From: Sphingomonas sp.
Lineage (GTDB): Bacteria; Pseudomonadota; Alphaproteobacteria; Sphingomonadales; Sphingomonadaceae
Length of the DNA: 64,000 nt
Assembly (NCBI RefSeq): GCF_025353885.1
Contig: NZ_JANXNX010000068.1
Location: forward strand, 16,670 to 80,669
Direction of reading: 5' to 3'
The position numbers and the translations under genes are program-made. Under the pieces are notes generated by a model. That model was not told the DNA's origin. It saw only the letters and a program-made list of their open reading frames with translations, and searched no databases. This document shows, in pieces, positions 61,132 through 64,000 of this stretch; position 1 is the stretch's first letter, and each line of letters starts with the position of its first letter.

Positions 61132-62220
61132 GTGATCGGACGACGCTCCGCGCTCGCAGGATTGGGCGCGATCGTGGGCGCACTTGCCACCGGTCGCGCC
61201 GCTGCAACCGTGCCGTTGAAGGCGATTCCCGGCACGGTTGACGTTCACCACCATTTCTATCCCAAGTTCTTGATCGACGCTTGGGCAAACGCACCGTCCG
61301 AAGGCGATTGGGCGGCGTACAAGACACTGTTCATGCAGCCGCCCTACAGCGCCTGGACGCCCGATAGCGCGGTCGACTTGCTCGACGCCAACGGCATCGC
61401 CACGGCGGTGTTATCGCTGCCGGCCGGGACCGTTGGTTTCCTGAAAGGAGCTGAACAAGCGCGCATGGTCCGCCGCGTCAACGAATTCGCAACGGGCCTT
61501 GGCCACGACCGACCCGGACGTTTTGGCCTGTTCGCGCTGCTGCCGATGCCCGAAATTGCCGCCAGCCTGGCCGAGATCGCCCATGCTCTGGATAACCTCG
61601 GGGCAACCGGGATCGCGCTGATGACCAGTTATGGCAATCGCTGGCTTGGGCATCCCGATTTCACCGCAATTCTCGAAGAACTCGATCGGCGCGGCGCCGT
61701 CGTCCACGTCCATCCCAAAGCGCCGCCGTGCTGCACCAATCTGGTCCAGAGCAACCCGTGGGGCGAAGCGTCATTGCTGGAGTTCCCGTTCGATACGGGC
61801 CGGACGATGTTCGATTTATTGCAGTCGGGCGCGTTCGTTCGGTATCGTCGCATCCAGTGGATTTTCTCGCATATCGGCGGCGTCATCCCGATGCTTGCGG
61901 GGCGGCTGCGCGATGTCGGTCCGGGCTTCTGGCGCGACCTCGACAAGGTTGCGCCGCAGGGCATCGACCACGAATTCCAGCGCGTGCACTATGACACTGC
62001 CGCCAGCGCCTATGAACCGTCGATGCGCGCCGCGCTGGCCTATTTGCCGGTCGAACGCTTGTTGTTCGGCACCGACCACCCGCACTACGATGTCGCGCGC
62101 ACCATCGCTGGCTTCGACCGGCTTAGCATGGGCAAGCGTATTAAAACCGCGATCCAGCGCGACAATCCTCGCGCTTTCCTGACCCGCCTGCCCGCCGCCC
62201 CCGCGAGGAATAACCGATGA
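61132..62220 (+). CDS. amidohydrolase_2 (ACMSD-like) family enzyme
   Basis: From the GTG at 61132 the protein has 362 residues. The N-terminus VIGRRSALAGLGAIVGALA resembles a twin-arginine/lipoprotein-like signal (GRRSALAG). The metal site includes HHHF (about 39-42), HVHPKAP near residue 195, SHIGGVIP and FGTDHPHYD, the His and Asp ligands of ACMSD-type decarboxylases and hydrolases. Substrates in this family are aromatic or keto-acids. The signal suggests export, unusual for a decarboxylase. Stop overlaps the next start (ATGA, 62217-62220). Confidence 0.85.
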   Translation: MIGRRSALAGLGAIVGALATGRAAATVPLKAIPGTVDVHHHFYPKFLIDAWANAPSEGDWAAYKTLFMQPPYSAWTPDSAVDLLDANGIATAVLSLPAGTVGFLKGAEQARMVRRVNEFATGLGHDRPGRFGLFALLPMPEIAASLAEIAHALDNLGATGIALMTSYGNRWLGHPDFTAILEELDRRGAVVHVHPKAPPCCTNLVQSNPWGEASLLEFPFDTGRTMFDLLQSGAFVRYRRIQWIFSHIGGVIPMLAGRLRDVGPGFWRDLDKVAPQGIDHEFQRVHYDTAASAYEPSMRAALAYLPVERLLFGTDHPHYDVARTIAGFDRLSMGKRIKTAIQRDNPRAFLTRLPAAPARNNR

Positions 62221-63677
62221 AGCATTCACTGCGCCTGCTCGCTATCCCGCTGCTGAGCGTTACTGCTTTCGCCAGCACGCCGCTCCTGGCGCAGAGCCTC
62301 GTCATCGACCGGGTAACGATTGTCGACGTGAGCACCGGCAAACTGACGGGCAACCGCGCCATTGTCATTGCTGACGGCAAGATTGCACGGATCGCTGCGA
62401 CCGGAACAGTCAAGGGCGGCGGCCGTCATGTCGATGGCAAGGGCGCTTTCGTCGTGCCCGGCTATAACGACATGCACGCGCACAATCTGAACACCGAAAG
62501 TCCGGAAACCAGCCTGCCGGTCATGCTTGCCAGCGGCATCACCGGGTTCCGCCAGATGGCAGGTGCGCCACCGCTGCTTGCCGCCCGCGCGAAAGGCACG
62601 TTGGGGCTGCCCGCTGACAGTCCCGCCCTGCTCGCAATGCCGGGCACAATCATCGCCGGTCCCGCGTTCGCCGATCCTGCGGCAGTCACTGCCGAAATCA
62701 ACCGGCAAAAGGCGCAAGGGGCCGACTTTATCAAGGTTATCGATCTGCCGCGCGCAACCTTTCTGGTCGCGGCCGATGCCGCCCGTGCCGTGGGCCTGCC
62801 CTTTGCCGGGCATCTGCCACCGTCGGTCGATACCCGCGACGCGCTGGCCCACGGCATGGCGTCAATCGAGCACCTCGGCCCCGGCATCAGCCTTCTTATC
62901 AACTGTTCGCGCGACGAGGCCGCAGTCCGCGCTATTCTGAATCATGCCGACGGTGCACCGCATGGCATCGATTTCTCGCTACCGCCTGCACAACTAAAGC
63001 GTCTGCTGGCCAACCCGATGATGCTTGCCCCACCGCCTGCATTTCTGCTGATGCGCCGCGTTCTTGCGACCTACGACGATGCCAAATGTCGCGCCTTTGC
63101 CGCCGATGTCGCCAAGAACGGCACGTGGATGGTGCCGACGCTGACCCGGCTCGAAGCCATGGACCTCGGCAACGCGCCTGAATTGCGCGACAGCGCGAGT
63201 CTCGCGTTCGTCCCTGCCGATACGCAGCGGCTGTGGCGCGAGGTCGGCAATGATTTCGACACGAAGCTGACCGCCGAACAGCGCCAGACGCTGGCCGATC
63301 TGTTTGCGGCGCAGCTTCGCCTCGCCAAGCTCTTCGATGCGAGCGGCGTAAAGATGATGGCAGGGACCGATTTCGGCGGCCAGTGGGTCGCGCCGAACGC
63401 GCTGCACCGTGAATTCGACCTCCTTGCGCGCAGCGGGGTCCCACCGCTGCATATTCTGCAGATGGCCACGCTCGGTCCCGCGCGCTTCCTGAAGCGCGAG
63501 GCAGTGATGGGCAGCGTGGAAGCCGGTCGCAATGCCGATCTTGTTCTGTTGAGCGCCGATCCGATGAAAGACACTCAGGCGCTGCACGCAATTGCCGGGG
63601 TCGTGCGCGGCGGACGCTATTTGGACCGCGCAGAACTCGACGCGATCCAGACCACAGCGCGCACCACACTCCATTAG
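62217..63677 (+). CDS. secreted amidohydrolase (imidazolonepropionase-like)
   Basis: The 486-residue protein has a signal peptide (LLAQ cleavage), then IDRVTIVDVSTGKLTGNRAIVI, metal motif NDMHAHNL (HxH), FIKVIDLP with carboxylated-Lys position, GHLPPSV, EHLGPG and MAGTDFGG supplying the other His and Asp, and NADLVLLSADPM at the end. The family hydrolyses cyclic amides, lactones or imides (related enzymes: imidazolonepropionase, prolidase-type, mycotoxin hydrolases). It acts in the periplasm. It is coupled to the preceding amidohydrolase gene. Confidence 0.88.
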   Translation: MKHSLRLLAIPLLSVTAFASTPLLAQSLVIDRVTIVDVSTGKLTGNRAIVIADGKIARIAATGTVKGGGRHVDGKGAFVVPGYNDMHAHNLNTESPETSLPVMLASGITGFRQMAGAPPLLAARAKGTLGLPADSPALLAMPGTIIAGPAFADPAAVTAEINRQKAQGADFIKVIDLPRATFLVAADAARAVGLPFAGHLPPSVDTRDALAHGMASIEHLGPGISLLINCSRDEAAVRAILNHADGAPHGIDFSLPPAQLKRLLANPMMLAPPPAFLLMRRVLATYDDAKCRAFAADVAKNGTWMVPTLTRLEAMDLGNAPELRDSASLAFVPADTQRLWREVGNDFDTKLTAEQRQTLADLFAAQLRLAKLFDASGVKMMAGTDFGGQWVAPNALHREFDLLARSGVPPLHILQMATLGPARFLKREAVMGSVEAGRNADLVLLSADPMKDTQALHAIAGVVRGGRYLDRAELDAIQTTARTTLH

Positions 63678-63692
63678 AAATCCAGAAAAACC

Positions 63693-64000
63693 ATGATCCT
63701 AGTCAACGCTGCCAATGGCCAACAAGGCAGGCTGCTCGTTCCCAAACTCCTCGCAACCGGAAAGACCGTGCGCGCCTGCGTGCAATCCGAACGTTCGGCA
63801 ACAGCACTCCGCGCGCTTGGCGTGGCCGACGTCGTTGTCGGGGATATCGCCGACCCACAACTTATCGAACGGGCGATCAAGGGCGTTGACACCGTTTATC
63901 ACGTCTGCCCCGGCATTCAGCCGCGCGAACGTGAGATCGGCTTTGCCTGGATCGATGCCGCGCACGTGGCCGGTGTTAGGCATTTCGTCTTCAGTTCGGT
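63693..64000 (+). CDS. NmrA-like NAD(P)-binding protein, N-terminal part
   Basis: The ATG at 63693 opens a frame running to the window edge. About 102 residues are visible: MILVNAANGQQGRLLVPKLL with an atypical dinucleotide-binding loop (NGQQG for GxxGxxG), VRACVQSE, VVVGDIADPQLIERAIKGVDTVYHVCPG and GVRHFVFSS. These are NmrA/SDR-extended Rossmann features. Members act as redox-responsive regulators or quinone or ether reductases. It is 15 bases downstream of the amidohydrolase gene, probably in the same operon. The C-terminal two thirds lies outside the window. Confidence 0.8.
   Translation, partial: MILVNAANGQQGRLLVPKLLATGKTVRACVQSERSATALRALGVADVVVGDIADPQLIERAIKGVDTVYHVCPGIQPREREIGFAWIDAAHVAGVRHFVFSS

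Overview
The window looks like chromosome of a sphingomonad (Alphaproteobacteria, Sphingomonadaceae). The grounds are family-level: five large outer-membrane TonB-dependent receptors (TBDRs), an ImuA-type SOS mutagenesis gene, a UrcA protein, a FixL/FixJ haem oxygen sensor, a bacterial alternative oxidase, DUF6152/DUF6644 proteins, a LigW-like amidohydrolase, and many aromatic-catabolism enzymes. No complete RNA gene, insertion sequence or CRISPR array was seen.

Left part (1-13 kb). This is a loose collection of housekeeping, stress and envelope genes: imuA (cut by the window edge), urcA, a LysR regulator, a secreted serine protease, small envelope proteins, a cation-efflux protein, FixL-FixJ plus an extra receiver protein, the alternative oxidase and a MerR regulator. 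Decay is obvious: a CopD tail fragment, a twice-frameshifted glycine-zipper gene, a DUF6544 pseudogene, and a receiver domain whose acidic pocket is scrambled by two compensating shifts. At about 13.0 kb lies the 3' half of a tRNA-Arg(CCG) with no 5' half. That is the usual footprint of an integrated element and may be one edge of the catabolic region to its right.

Middle (13-38 kb). TBDR and alpha/beta hydrolase genes (minus strand) face an operon on the plus strand: SnoaL-like protein, LigW-like amidohydrolase, a secreted protein with a 'YGDPSAPDISGVW' motif, DUF6152, a dihaem cytochrome c, a PpiC isomerase and a HupE/UreJ protein. A tandem-MarR regulator and an iron alcohol dehydrogenase diverge from an aldehyde dehydrogenase. 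From 27.2 to 36.8 kb nine plus-strand genes, most with overlapping or closely spaced ends, form one probable operon: TBDR, MFS aromatic-acid transporter, metallo-beta-lactamase-fold hydrolase, YceI, cytochrome b561-YceI fusion, two DUF6644 membrane proteins, a second 'YGDPSAPDISGVW' protein and an FGE-like protein. A truncated TRAP binding-protein gene and a LysR regulator follow.

Right part (38-64 kb). A membrane-anchored winged-helix regulator diverges from a TBDR. An aldo/keto reductase, an SDR and a HisD-like dehydrogenase (minus) diverge from a class II aldolase and a LysR gene (plus). A block of nine minus-strand genes (56.7 to 46.9 kb) encodes VOC dioxygenase, Rieske oxygenase, TBDR, GST, fumarylacetoacetate-hydrolase-like protein, DUF5519 protein, two-domain extradiol dioxygenase, SDR and FAD hydroxylase. 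It diverges from carboxylesterase, TBDR, two amidohydrolases and an NmrA-like gene running off the right edge. Together the genes suggest outer-membrane uptake, periplasmic ester or redox processing, demethylation or hydroxylation, ring cleavage and hydrolysis of unidentified aromatic or polyketide-like substrates. The substrates cannot be read from sequence.
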